Of a stretch of 64,000 nt of DNA, positions 35,075-44,925 are shown one piece after another. Location of the stretch: positions 1 through 64,000 of the forward strand of contig JAGVLE010000035.1 of NCBI GenBank assembly GCA_020049895.1, in the 5' to 3' direction. Below the pieces are notes generated by a model. It was not told where the DNA came from and searched no databases. It was given only the letters and a program-made list of their open reading frames with translations. Origin of the DNA: Alphaproteobacteria bacterium (GTDB taxonomy: Bacteria > Pseudomonadota > Alphaproteobacteria > UBA9655). Position numbers and translations under genes: made by a program. The stretch's first letter is position 1, and each line of letters begins with the position of its first letter.

Positions 35075-35201
35075 CTATTTACAACAGAAAGAAGCTGCCA
35101 ACTATTGAGAGGGCCGCTTTCCTTGCTGAAGCTTGGATTTTATTTGAATCTCCTGTGTTGAAATTCGATAGTTCAGTCGTTAAAATGAAATTCATGTCTA
35201 C

Positions 35202-35996
35202 ATGATAAGAGAAGCAACAACTTTGAAAGAACCCTTGCTAGAAGAACATCTTAATCTTATAAGTGCGACTCATTTACGAGAAGTCCTTCGCTATATCGCC
35301 CAAACAAGCCATTTAGAACACTCTCAAGCGGAAGACTATTGTTCTCTTATCACAAGCCCAACAGAACCAGGATTTAATTTCATTGCTGGGATAGGAGAAA
35401 ATCAAGAGTGCTACTTACCCCTCATTGGAGATTTAAAAAAGCGTAATATCCCTTTTGCATGGTTCAGTTATCCTTTTACGCCTACCCTTGATGTATGCTT
35501 AAGAGCGCACGGACTGGCTCCTCTAGCTCCCTTAGCTAATGTAGTCTGTGACTTAAAACACGGATTACCCCAACGCCCACAGCAGAGTAATTTATCTTTC
35601 ATTCCCGTTACGACGTCATCTTTGTTCAAAACGTGGTGTGAAATTAATGCAAGTGTGTGGAATCGTTCTCTAGATCTTACAATGGATTTTTTTAAAGGAT
35701 TATCCCCTGAGATTAACGCAAAATCACGCATGCAATTATTTTTGGTTCAAAAAAACAACAAGTACGTTGGCTCCTCTCTTATTGATATTCAACATGATAT
35801 TGCAGGGTGTTATTGGGATTGTGTTTTACAAGAATACAGAAGGCAAGGAATCGGATCAGAAATGGTTTATCATCGACAAGAGCTTGCGAAATTATTAGGC
35901 TGTTCTTTCATTGTCGCTCAATGCCTGGATTCCTCTTTAGGGGTCTACTTAAAGGCAGGGTTCCAGAAAGGATCACCCCTCGCCCTCTATCGCTAG
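35202..35996 (+). CDS. GNAT-like acetyltransferase, copy 1
   Basis: C-terminal GNAT pattern CVLQEYRRQGIGSEMVYHRQELAKLLGC...SLGVYLKAGF. Confidence 0.8.
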   Translation: MIREATTLKEPLLEEHLNLISATHLREVLRYIAQTSHLEHSQAEDYCSLITSPTEPGFNFIAGIGENQECYLPLIGDLKKRNIPFAWFSYPFTPTLDVCLRAHGLAPLAPLANVVCDLKHGLPQRPQQSNLSFIPVTTSSLFKTWCEINASVWNRSLDLTMDFFKGLSPEINAKSRMQLFLVQKNNKYVGSSLIDIQHDIAGCYWDCVLQEYRRQGIGSEMVYHRQELAKLLGCSFIVAQCLDSSLGVYLKAGFQKGSPLALYR

Positions 35997-36085
35997 GTAA
36001 AAATGAGTTGTGACATCCAATAGATTATTAAAATTCATTTATCTATTGTCATATAGTGTGTATCAGTGTTTTCTAGACGACTAAG

Positions 36086-36883
36086 GTGAACCCTACACAC
36101 CCTATTAATATGAGAGAACCCTTGCTAGAAGAACATCTTAATTTTATGAGCGCTATTCACCTGCGCGGGATGTTTCAGTACATCGCGCAAGTCAGCGAGT
36201 TAGAGCAAGCTCAAGCGGGGGAGTATTTTTCTCTTATCACCAACCCAAAGGAAAAAGGGTTGAATTTCATTTCGGGAATGGGAGAAAATCAAGCAGATTA
36301 TATGCCGCTCATTGAGCGCTTTAAAAAACGTAATATTCCATATTTGTGGTTCAGCTATCCTCTTACTCCTACCCTTGATGTGTGTTTAAGAGAGCAAGGG
36401 CTGGCACCCATAATGCCTATAACTAATGTCATCTATGACTTAAAGAACGAATTGCCCCAACGCCCACAGCAGAGTAATTTGTCTTTCATTCCCGTTACAA
36501 CGTCATCTTTATTCAAAATTTGGTGTGAAATTTACGCAAGTGTGTCGAATCTCTCTTTAGGTCTCACCCAGCATTTTTACAAAGGAGTCTCCCCTACCCC
36601 TAACGTAGACTCACGTATGCAACTATTTTTGATTCGAAAAAATAAAGACTATGTGGGATCCTCGCTTATTGATATTCAAAATGACATTGCAGGATGTTAT
36701 GGGGATCGGGTTTTGCCAGAACACAGAGAGCAAGGAATTGACTCGAAAATGGTTTATCATCGACAAGAGCTTGCGAAGTTATTAGGCTGTTCATTCATTG
36801 TCGCCCAATGCCTAGATTCCTCTTTAGGGGTCTACTTAAAGGCGGGGTTCCAGAAAGGATCACCCCTCGCCCTCTATCACTAG
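36086..36883 (+). CDS. GNAT-like acetyltransferase, copy 2
   Basis: Tandem paralogue of 35202-35996 with near-identical 3' end. Confidence 0.78.
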   Translation: MNPTHPINMREPLLEEHLNFMSAIHLRGMFQYIAQVSELEQAQAGEYFSLITNPKEKGLNFISGMGENQADYMPLIERFKKRNIPYLWFSYPLTPTLDVCLREQGLAPIMPITNVIYDLKNELPQRPQQSNLSFIPVTTSSLFKIWCEIYASVSNLSLGLTQHFYKGVSPTPNVDSRMQLFLIRKNKDYVGSSLIDIQNDIAGCYGDRVLPEHREQGIDSKMVYHRQELAKLLGCSFIVAQCLDSSLGVYLKAGFQKGSPLALYH

Positions 36884-36934
36884 ATCAGATTTAAATTTTT
36901 TTCTAACCTAAAACTCCCCGCCGGTTACCGATGC

Positions 36935-38422
36935 CTATTTCCCTTCGTAGTTTTTCTCAATGAATTCATTTAAAAGGCGAACCCCAAAGCCAGTTGCTCC
37001 TTTTGCACAAAGAGTGCGGTCCTTTGTAGCCCACGTAACGCCAGCAATATCCAAATGAGCCCAGGGAACAGAGTTCGTGAAACGTTGAAGGAACTTGGCA
37101 GCTGTTGTAGATCCTGCCCCTCGCCCACTGCCGACGTTTTTCATATCTGCAATCTCGCTATTAATATCCTTGTCATAAACGTCATCTAGAGGCATCGACC
37201 ACAAAAGCTCATTCGTGTTTTCTCCCGCTTCTAGCAACTGATCTGACAAGGCTTTATCAGGAGAAAAAAGCCCTGCTCTTTCTTGCCCTAAACTGACGAT
37301 AATGGCTCCAGTCAGGGTAGCTAAATCAACCATAAATTTTGGCTTGAAACGGCTTTGAGTATACCATAGCGCATCGGCAAGGACGAGACGCCCTTCTGCA
37401 TCCGTATTAATAACTTCAATAGTTTGACCCGAAAGGGAATGGACGACGTCTCCCGGACGTTGGGCAAGGCCTGATGGCATATTCTCAACAAGACCAACGA
37501 CTCCCACCACATTCACTTTTGCTTTACGACACGCAAGAGCTTTCATCAACCCAATGACAACGCCTGCGCCCGCCATATCATATTTCATATCTTCCATATT
37601 CGCCGAAGGCTTAATGGAAATGCCGCCCGTATCAAAGGTAACTCCTTTTCCTACAAAGGCGAGGGGGGCTTCATTTTTCTTTCCCCCTTCCCACTTCATA
37701 ACAACCAAATGAGATTCTTCATCACTTCCTTGCCCCACACCAAGGAGCGCGTTCATTCCTAGCTTTTTAAGCTCTTTTTCGTTTAAAATCTCAACCTTCA
37801 CACCATCCTTTTTAAGGGAGAGGGCCACTTTCGCAAGAGCTTCTGGAGTGATGATGTTGGCGGGTTCTGTTACGACAGTTCGCGTTAAGAAAGCACCTTC
37901 TGCAATTGGATAAAGAGCCTTAAAAGCTTTTTCATCTTCTTGAGGAGAAGGAGTTAAGAAGGTAACCTTCTTGAGGGTAAAGAGCTCTTCTGGCTTTTTT
38001 TTAGTGAAATAATGCTCAAATCGCCAGGATTTTAGGAGAAGACCAAAGGCAATATTAGAGGTGGCATGTTCATTTTTATGACCTTTAAGACTATGGATTT
38101 CCACAGCAGCTTCTCCCTCAAAAGCCATATGATTGAGGATATTGCTAAGAGCTCCGCCAATTTTTTGCCATTGACCTGGACGCTGTTCTTCTTTTTTTCC
38201 AAGACCTACCAAAACAAGACGTTGATGGTCAGGGGTAAAAAGAGGCAAACTTTGAGAAATCTCCCCTTTAAATTTGGGTGTTAAGGAAAGAGATTTTGAA
38301 AGAAATCCTTTAAGGTTTTTATCCCAAGTTTCTGTGACAGAAGGCAATTCATTTCCTTCGTAAACACCAAGACATATAACTTTTTGTGCAGATGGTTTTT
38401 GAAAAGCGATTTTAAGCGACAT
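36935..38422 (-). CDS. pepA: leucyl aminopeptidase
   Basis: VGKGVTFDTGGISIKPSANMEDMKYDMAGAGV, NTDAEGRLVLADAL; start trimmed to MSLKIAFQ. Confidence 0.96.
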   Translation of the reverse strand: MSLKIAFQKPSAQKVICLGVYEGNELPSVTETWDKNLKGFLSKSLSLTPKFKGEISQSLPLFTPDHQRLVLVGLGKKEEQRPGQWQKIGGALSNILNHMAFEGEAAVEIHSLKGHKNEHATSNIAFGLLLKSWRFEHYFTKKKPEELFTLKKVTFLTPSPQEDEKAFKALYPIAEGAFLTRTVVTEPANIITPEALAKVALSLKKDGVKVEILNEKELKKLGMNALLGVGQGSDEESHLVVMKWEGGKKNEAPLAFVGKGVTFDTGGISIKPSANMEDMKYDMAGAGVVIGLMKALACRKAKVNVVGVVGLVENMPSGLAQRPGDVVHSLSGQTIEVINTDAEGRLVLADALWYTQSRFKPKFMVDLATLTGAIIVSLGQERAGLFSPDKALSDQLLEAGENTNELLWSMPLDDVYDKDINSEIADMKNVGSGRGAGSTTAAKFLQRFTNSVPWAHLDIAGVTWATKDRTLCAKGATGFGVRLLNEFIEKNYEGK

Positions 38423-38554
38423 GATAATTTCCTTTGTTATTAGGCTTAGGTTAACATAAGGGGATTCCTTTCTGTCAACAAATTGATGCTGTTTTTTCAA
38501 GAAATTTTCTATAAGATGAAAACGTGACTTACATACCTGATACAGGAGGCTCTT

Positions 38555-39352
38555 TTGCGGATTGTTTTGTTTCTTCTTTTTACTCTTTATTTTGTTTCTC
38601 TCAAACCGCTTATAGCTGTTATTGAATTGCAGCCCCACCGAGCTTACTACACAGTCACGTTAGAAGGGCGGCCTACTCCCCAAAGTTCAGTGGTAGATGT
38701 TCAAGGAACCATGCTTATTGAGTTCTCTAAGGTCAATGAAGGGTGGACTGTTCAAGAGCGCTCTGACATTAGGCTTATTCACGATGATGGCTCGACAGAG
38801 CGAAACCGCTGGGGGTACGTTACCTTTGAAAGCCAAGATGGGAGCCGACTTCATTTCAACACCTACCGCAAAATAGAAGGAGACTTGGTAGAGGAAATAA
38901 AGGGACAAGCCGTTCGGAAAGATAAGAAAATTAATGTAACCTACCAAAAACCTCAAAAAAAGACGCTTACCATTACGGAAGACGTTCTTTTTCCAACTCA
39001 GCATATCAAATCCCTTTTAGAAGTTGCCCAAAAAGGAGAATCTATTTTCCCTCGACTTGTCTTTGATGGCAGCAGTGAGGTAGGCCCCTCTGAAATTAAT
39101 ACGTTTATTGGGTCTAAAAAAGTAGTGCCAGAAAATCCTTCAGCAGACATAGAACACCAATTTGCCAACCAACCCTTTTGGCCCGTTCGCTTTGCTGTAC
39201 ACAGCCAAGGAAAAATCGATTATGAGCCCATTTATGTGACGACTCAAGACCTCCTTCCCAACGGAATTATCAAGCAATATGTGATTGATTACGGCGGTAT
39301 TAAAATCCGTGGGGTTCTTGATAGAATCGAGTTTTTACAAGAAGGAAGTTAA
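38555..39352 (+). CDS. DUF1849/EipB-like cell envelope protein
   Basis: Signal-like N-terminus, PHRAYYTVTLEG...WTVQERSDIRL...VLFPTQHIKSLLEVA pattern. Confidence 0.8.
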   Translation: MRIVLFLLFTLYFVSLKPLIAVIELQPHRAYYTVTLEGRPTPQSSVVDVQGTMLIEFSKVNEGWTVQERSDIRLIHDDGSTERNRWGYVTFESQDGSRLHFNTYRKIEGDLVEEIKGQAVRKDKKINVTYQKPQKKTLTITEDVLFPTQHIKSLLEVAQKGESIFPRLVFDGSSEVGPSEINTFIGSKKVVPENPSADIEHQFANQPFWPVRFAVHSQGKIDYEPIYVTTQDLLPNGIIKQYVIDYGGIKIRGVLDRIEFLQEGS

Positions 39353-39397
39353 AGCCCCTTTACGTCTATTCTATTAATCACGAAAGTCGCATCCTTC

Positions 39398-40534
39398 ATG
39401 CAAGAAAGTCCTATCCCCTTTCATAAACCTTACATAACAGGTAAGGAGCTGGCATACATTAACCAAGCTATTGCTCATGGCAAATTATCTGGTGATGGCC
39501 CCTTTACAAAATCTTGTCAGACATGGCTAGAGAAAAGTACGCAACAGTCTAAAGCGTTATTAACTCATTCTTGCACAGCCGCTTTAGAAATGGCTGTTTT
39601 GTTGCTCAATATTCAGCCAGGGGATGAAATTATTTTACCATCCTTTACATTCGTATCGACTCCCAATGCTTTTGTTTTAAGGGGAGGCATTCCTGTTTTC
39701 GTAGATATTCGGGAAGATACACTCAATTTAGACGAAACCCTCATTGAAGACGCTATTACGCCGAGGACAAAAGTCATTGTTCCTGTTCATTATGCAGGTG
39801 TTTCTTGTGAAATGGATACAATAATGTCAGTCGCTAGAGCTCACGGTCTTAAGGTAATCGAAGACGCAGCCCAGGGTGTCATGGCCACCTATAAAGGAAA
39901 ACCACTGGGGAGCCTAGGTGATTTCGGGGCCTATAGTTTTCATGAAACTAAAAATATAATTTCCGGAGAGGGCGGAGCCCTTCTTGTAAACAACCCAGAC
40001 TTCACTTTACGTGCAAACGTTCTGCGTGAAAAAGGAACAGATCGAAGCCGTCTCTTCCGCGGTGAAACGGATAAATATACATGGGAAGATATTGGTTCTT
40101 CCTATCTTCCCGGAGAATTAATTGCAGCCTTTTTATTGGCACAACTTGAAGAAGCCCAAGAAATTACACGCCAACGACGTCTTGTTTGGGAGCGTTATCA
40201 TGCGTTATTTGAATCCCTAGACTCCAAGGGCATCCTTCGCCGCCCTATCATACCAAAAGACTGCAATCATAATGCTCATATATATTATGTTCTTCTGCCG
40301 ACAAAAGAACACCAAGAAAAGGTTTTGAATGCTTTTAAAGAAAATAACATCTCCTCTGCTTTTCATTATGTTCCCTTGCATTCTTCACCCGCTGGCCAAC
40401 ACTATGGGCGCGCTCACGGTTCTTTGGCTATGACTGACTATCAATCTTCACGCTTGGTTCGCTTGCCTCTCTGGATAGGTCTAACCGAACAACAGCAACA
40501 ACAGATCGTTGATATCGTCTCAAAAGAAATATAG
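39398..40534 (+). CDS. wecE: dTDP-4-amino-4,6-dideoxygalactose transaminase (DegT family)
   Basis: IPFHKPYITGKELAYI, PGDEIILPSFTFVSTPNAFVLRGG, FHETKNIISGEGGAL. Confidence 0.88.
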   Translation: MQESPIPFHKPYITGKELAYINQAIAHGKLSGDGPFTKSCQTWLEKSTQQSKALLTHSCTAALEMAVLLLNIQPGDEIILPSFTFVSTPNAFVLRGGIPVFVDIREDTLNLDETLIEDAITPRTKVIVPVHYAGVSCEMDTIMSVARAHGLKVIEDAAQGVMATYKGKPLGSLGDFGAYSFHETKNIISGEGGALLVNNPDFTLRANVLREKGTDRSRLFRGETDKYTWEDIGSSYLPGELIAAFLLAQLEEAQEITRQRRLVWERYHALFESLDSKGILRRPIIPKDCNHNAHIYYVLLPTKEHQEKVLNAFKENNISSAFHYVPLHSSPAGQHYGRAHGSLAMTDYQSSRLVRLPLWIGLTEQQQQQIVDIVSKEI

Positions 40535-40595
40535 AATGATCGCTTCTTAACGCACTCAAAAATAACAGATATGAAAAATCCCAAAACTATTATTG

Positions 40596-41303
40596 ATGGC
40601 TTTGTTTGCTATGCTCTTTCCCTCTCCTCTTCTTAAAGGTCGTCTTATCCAACGATACAAGCGATTTCTTGCAGATATAGCGCTTGAAGAGGGAGGAGAC
40701 ATCATTACAGCCCATTGCCCCAATCCTGGAGCTATCCAAGGACTAACGGAGCCTGGAACTCCTGTTTGGGTATCCAAATCTCCCAATCCGGCTCGCGCCC
40801 TTCCCTTTACCTGGGAAATGGCTGAAAGTGAAGGCACATTTGTCGGAATGAATACCTCTCACCCCAATGCGCTTGTGGTTGAAGCTATTCAAGCCGGCCT
40901 TATCCCTCAACTGCAAGGCTACCCTAAACTAACCCGAGAAGTTAACTATGGAGAAAACTCTCGTATTGATATTCTGTTATCGGATCCTTTTGCCTATGTG
41001 GAGGTAAAGAATGTCCATTGGAAACGAGGGAATATGGCTGCTTTTCCCAGCTCTCCCACTTTAAGAGGAACCAAGCATATGCGAGAGCTCTCCACAATGG
41101 TAGAACAAGGCCATAAAGCTTATGTTGTCTACGTTGTTCAGCGCAATGATTGCGAAAAATTTGAGCTCGCCCATGATATTGATCCTCTTTATGCGAGAGA
41201 AGCTTCCCTTGCATTTGAAAAAGGCGTACAATCCTTGGTCTACGCTTGCGATATTAACCCAAAGGGGATTACACTGGTAAGACCCATAACGTTTCAATCA
41301 TAA
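40596..41303 (+). CDS. sfsA: sugar fermentation stimulation protein SfsA
   Basis: LLKGRLIQRYKRFLADI, HCPNPGAIQGL, VEVKNVHW; start could be 40611. Confidence 0.93.
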   Translation: MALFAMLFPSPLLKGRLIQRYKRFLADIALEEGGDIITAHCPNPGAIQGLTEPGTPVWVSKSPNPARALPFTWEMAESEGTFVGMNTSHPNALVVEAIQAGLIPQLQGYPKLTREVNYGENSRIDILLSDPFAYVEVKNVHWKRGNMAAFPSSPTLRGTKHMRELSTMVEQGHKAYVVYVVQRNDCEKFELAHDIDPLYAREASLAFEKGVQSLVYACDINPKGITLVRPITFQS

Positions 41304-41306
41304 AGA

Positions 41307-42056
41307 ATGGCTGACATTACACTTCATACAGCTGGTGACTTTGAAGGAATGCGTAAAGCTGGTCACTTGGCTGCACGCACTCTTGATTTTATTGCTCCCC
41401 ATGTGGTGGAAGGGATAACAACTGACCAGTTGAACGACCTGTGCCATGACTTTATTGTAGGCCACGGAGCTATTCCAGCACCTTTGAATTATAAAGGGTT
41501 TCCGAAATCTATTTGCACCTCACTTAATCATGTGGTGTGTCATGGAATTCCAGGATCCCGGAAACTTGTGTTCGGGGATATTCTTAACATTGATGTGACG
41601 GTAATTGTGGATGGTTGGCATGGAGATACAAGCCGCATGTTTTCCGTTGGGAAGATTCCTCTAAAAGCCGAGCGCCTCATTAATGTAACGTATGAAGCCA
41701 TGATGCGCGGCATTGAGATCGTTCGTCCAGGTGCTTATGTAGGAGACATTGGCTATGCTATTCAAAACTATGCCGAATCCAAAGGATTTTCAGTCGTACG
41801 CAATTTTTGTGGCCATGGACTAGGGCAGGTTTTTCATACAGCCCCCGAGATCCTTCATTATGGAGTTCCTCATACGGGTGTGGAGCTCCAAGAAGGCATG
41901 TTTTTTACCGTTGAGCCCATGATTAATGCTGGGCACTATGAGGTCAAAATTTTAAGTGATGGCTGGACAGCTGTGACACGCGACAAATCCCTCTCAGCTC
42001 AGTTTGAGCACAGCATTGGTGTTACCGCTTCTGGCTATGAGATTTTTACTCTGTGA
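41307..42056 (+). CDS. map: methionine aminopeptidase
   Basis: DILNIDVTVIVDGWHGDTSRMF, CGHGLGQVFHTAPEI, FTVEPMIN. Confidence 0.97.
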   Translation: MADITLHTAGDFEGMRKAGHLAARTLDFIAPHVVEGITTDQLNDLCHDFIVGHGAIPAPLNYKGFPKSICTSLNHVVCHGIPGSRKLVFGDILNIDVTVIVDGWHGDTSRMFSVGKIPLKAERLINVTYEAMMRGIEIVRPGAYVGDIGYAIQNYAESKGFSVVRNFCGHGLGQVFHTAPEILHYGVPHTGVELQEGMFFTVEPMINAGHYEVKILSDGWTAVTRDKSLSAQFEHSIGVTASGYEIFTL

Positions 42057-42724
42057 GTGACCATGCTGGCCATCGCAAACGGCTACGCTCTCGCTTTCTA
42101 AAGGGAGGAGAAAAAGGAACACCGGACTACGAGTTAGTAGAATTACTTCTGTGCGGGGTTATCCCACGCGGAGATATGAAGCCGCTTGCAAAAACCTTGC
42201 TCCACACCTGCGGCAGTTTATCAGGATTGCTTCAAGCCGATCCAGAAAAACTAAAATCTATTCCTGGGGTAGGGGAGTCAACTATCGTCCTGCTAAAAGC
42301 TATCCACGAGGCCTCTTGCCGATTAGTTTTGGAAGAAGCCAGCCAATTCCCCGCCTTTGATTCCTGGAAGTCCATCATAGACTATTGCCGAGCCCGCATG
42401 TCTCATCTCTCCATTGAGCAATTTCGCCTTCTGTTTCTTGATCAAAAGAACAAAATCATTGCGGATGAAGTCCAGCAGCAGGGAACTATCAATCGAACGC
42501 CTGTTTTTCCACGGGAAATTGTCAAGCGTACGCTTGAGTTAGGGGCGAGCAGCCTTATCCTGGTTCACAATCATCCCAGCGGCGATCCCACCCCCTCGCA
42601 AGCCGACGTGGATATCACAAAAAAAGTAATCCAAGCGGCGCAAGCCCTCGATATCCAAGTTCTTGATCACCTTATTATTGGGAAATTTGGCCATATTTCT
42701 TTGAGAGAAAAGCAGTTGCTTTAA
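42053..42724 (+). CDS. radC: DNA repair protein RadC (JAB/MPN family)
   Basis: HNHPSGDPTPSQADVDITKK metal-binding motif; GTG start overlapping the map stop. Confidence 0.93.
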   Translation: MSDHAGHRKRLRSRFLKGGEKGTPDYELVELLLCGVIPRGDMKPLAKTLLHTCGSLSGLLQADPEKLKSIPGVGESTIVLLKAIHEASCRLVLEEASQFPAFDSWKSIIDYCRARMSHLSIEQFRLLFLDQKNKIIADEVQQQGTINRTPVFPREIVKRTLELGASSLILVHNHPSGDPTPSQADVDITKKVIQAAQALDIQVLDHLIIGKFGHISLREKQLL

Positions 42725-42772
42725 ATTCTTATTGACGCAGAGAAGGCTATTGCTATGATACGGCCATCACAG

Positions 42773-42859
42773 GCCCCTGTGGCGGAACTGGCAGACGCGG
42801 CAGACTCAAAATCTGTTGTTCGAAAGGACGTGGGAGTTCGACCCTCCCCGGGGGCACCA
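42773..42859 (+). tRNA. tRNA-Leu(CAA)
   Basis: Cloverleaf with long variable arm, anticodon loop CTCAAAA, encoded CCA. Confidence 0.95.
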
Positions 42860-42863
42860 AGGG

Positions 42864-42883
42864 TTTTAGAGGTTTCTCTAAAA
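42864..42883 (+). terminator. hairpin immediately downstream of tRNA-Leu
   Basis: Perfect 8-bp stem TTTTAGAG-GTTT-CTCTAAAA. Confidence 0.55.
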
Positions 42884-42897
42884 TACAAAAAAATCTC

Positions 42898-42918
42898 TAG
42901 GTAGCAAATAGGTAGCAA
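42898..42918. repeat. tandem TAGGTAGCAA direct repeat, candidate recombination arm site
   Basis: TAGGTAGCAA at 42898-42907 and 42909-42918 (11-bp period) just 3' of tRNA-Leu. Confidence 0.45.
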
Positions 42919-43007
42919 CCGAGAAAGACTTTCTTCCTTCTTATCGCCTTCTTTCTGTCCTCTTTTTCGTGTAGACTATTCTTGATTGAAATTAGGGAGT
43001 TTCATGT

Positions 43008-44273
43008 ATGAATCCTGCCGTTCGGATAGGAAAAGGACCACGGGAAACGCTTGTGAGGCTTTTCTGTTTTATCATCTTGCCCTTTGAGCTGTATTATCTC
43101 TTTTTGAATATGCAGTACAACACCTATCAAGCGGATTATAGGGCGCGCCAGCAGCAAGAGAGCCAACGCGTTAGGGCTAAAGTTTCTGAAGCAAAATCTC
43201 GTTTAAAACCCTTAGCCTCAGATGGGCCTCGAAGGCCTGCCCTCGAGTCGATCGAGGGACGAGCAAGTGAGGACAATAACAATCCCCTTACAGATGTTTC
43301 TAAACTCGAGTTTCCATCCACGAGTAGGCAACACTTAGCAGGAATCAACAAGGTTACGACTCTTAACTTCTCTCCCCTCTCTCCTAAAGAGGAAGATCCA
43401 ACTCTTCAGAAAGATCCTCTAGATTTTTTCTTGATCCCACCGATTTCTCGTTGGGATTATTTTCTCTCTCATAAAGCTGATTTTTGGCTGTTGGGGTACG
43501 CTGTATTGATAGGCAGTCTATTTTTTCTGCTCTTGCAGCATGTCCTCAAAAAACAAGCCCGCCTTGCCTATGGAACGCACATTGGCCAGTTAACGGCGGA
43601 GTGGGAGACACAACGTACTGCCTTAAAGGCCCAGTATTCTTTCCAAAGCCACCTTATACAACGTTTTAAGGAAGCGTCCCACGCTGTTCATAAGATACTC
43701 ACACGTCTCGGCAGTCCTGACTCTCTTTCATCCGATAATACCGAGACCCTTATTTACGGAGCGACCTCCTTGTCAAAAGGCGTATCGCAAGGCCTACCCA
43801 ATTACAGACGAGAACCTATATGTCTTTTAAATCTCTTGAACCAGATTAAAGATCAAGTGTCTCATGAGCTACATCAGCGCAATATCAGCTGGAATATTGA
43901 TTGTCCAAAAGAGCTCACCCTTCTAGGAGATGAGCTGTTTGTGAGACAAATCCTCTTGAGCGCATTTGCGTATCCTCTCTATTACATACCTAAAGGGGGA
44001 AAGGTGTCTATTACCGTCACCCAACAATATGGCTTTATCTACATTGAATCCCAAGATCATCGGTTTACCCTGACTCCCACCGTAAAGGCACACCTTACGT
44101 TACCCGAAGGCTTTATTGAAGAAACCGCACTCCGTCAGATATGTGCGCAAAATCAAATACACTATGAGTCCTTAAAAACATCTGAGGGAATTACCCACAC
44201 ACGGATATTCTTTCCTGAAGATTCCGATAAGGACAATCTTCTGTTTCAGGAGTCTAATGCTACAATCCATTAA
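43008..44273 (+). CDS. two-TM sensor histidine kinase-like protein with degenerate ATPase domain
   Basis: TM segments near N-terminus and mid-protein, coiled-coil linker, then LLGDELFVRQILLSAFAYPLYYIPKGGKVSITV resembling an HATPase N-box region without the canonical Asn. Confidence 0.6.
   Translation: MNPAVRIGKGPRETLVRLFCFIILPFELYYLFLNMQYNTYQADYRARQQQESQRVRAKVSEAKSRLKPLASDGPRRPALESIEGRASEDNNNPLTDVSKLEFPSTSRQHLAGINKVTTLNFSPLSPKEEDPTLQKDPLDFFLIPPISRWDYFLSHKADFWLLGYAVLIGSLFFLLLQHVLKKQARLAYGTHIGQLTAEWETQRTALKAQYSFQSHLIQRFKEASHAVHKILTRLGSPDSLSSDNTETLIYGATSLSKGVSQGLPNYRREPICLLNLLNQIKDQVSHELHQRNISWNIDCPKELTLLGDELFVRQILLSAFAYPLYYIPKGGKVSITVTQQYGFIYIESQDHRFTLTPTVKAHLTLPEGFIEETALRQICAQNQIHYESLKTSEGITHTRIFFPEDSDKDNLLFQESNATIH
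43216..43257. repeat. palindromic element copy A (diverged), inside the kinase-like gene
   Basis: CCTCAGATGGGCCTCGAAGGCCTGCCCTCGAGTCGATCGAGG; 33/42 match by eye to copy B. Confidence 0.65.
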
Positions 44274-44276
44274 ATT

Positions 44277-44732
44277 TTAGGGAAGCTCTTGTCTCATCAG
44301 GTTAACAAACCATTCTGCAAAGTCTTTATTCACAGCAGCAGGGCGGTTTTGAAGAGAGTGAAGATACACTTCCCTCACGCAGGTCAGATACTGCTCCTGA
44401 GTAATAGGCCTGGATGTCTTTTGAAGCAATTTATCAATCGTCCGTATGCATTCCGTCATGAGGGAAGAGTTCTGATAATTTTTTTGTAAGGTCTCTTCTG
44501 AAGAAAGCGTTTCTTTTTCAAAATCTAGAGGGGAGAGAAGATCTTTAACCGTACATCCCAGTACATCTGCAATGGCTTGTAAATTAATCGCGCTGGGATT
44601 TTTAGATTTCCCTGTGACGATGTTCCGAACGGAATGAGGCTTGAGCCCTGCTTTGGCTTCCAGCCCTGTAATTGATATGGCATTCGCCTTCATGCGTGCG
44701 TCAATGTTTCGTGCAATTGGATTCATAATCAT
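44277..44732 (-). CDS. XRE-family transcriptional regulator
   Basis: HTH_3-like ISITGLEAKAGLKPHSVRNIVTGKSKNPSAINLQAIADVLGCTVKDLL. Confidence 0.85.
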   Translation of the reverse strand: MIMNPIARNIDARMKANAISITGLEAKAGLKPHSVRNIVTGKSKNPSAINLQAIADVLGCTVKDLLSPLDFEKETLSSEETLQKNYQNSSLMTECIRTIDKLLQKTSRPITQEQYLTCVREVYLHSLQNRPAAVNKDFAEWFVNLMRQELP

Positions 44733-44841
44733 CCGTGTCCTCTCTTTATCGTTCTGTTTCTGACTTTCTCATTTTTTAAAGATATTTGCAATGTTTTATA
44801 TACATACACATTCGATATTTATATCTTTTTTGAAGAATTCC

Positions 44842-44903
44842 TTGACATTGTACAAACTTTGTATGATATATAGGTATTGTATACATATACACACTCTGTA
44901 CAA
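44842..44903 (+). promoter_or_regulatory. candidate promoter/operator between divergent regulator genes
   Basis: TTGACA at 44842, GATATA 17 bp downstream, perfect palindrome TTGTACAA at 44848-44855 and a second TGTACAA near 44897. Confidence 0.45.
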
Positions 44904-44925
44904 CACACCAAGGAGACCTATCCCC

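Noticed and set aside
39049-39075. CCCTCGACTTG match resembling the palindromic element
   Set aside because: Short match only, inside the EipB-like gene, with no inverted-repeat structure
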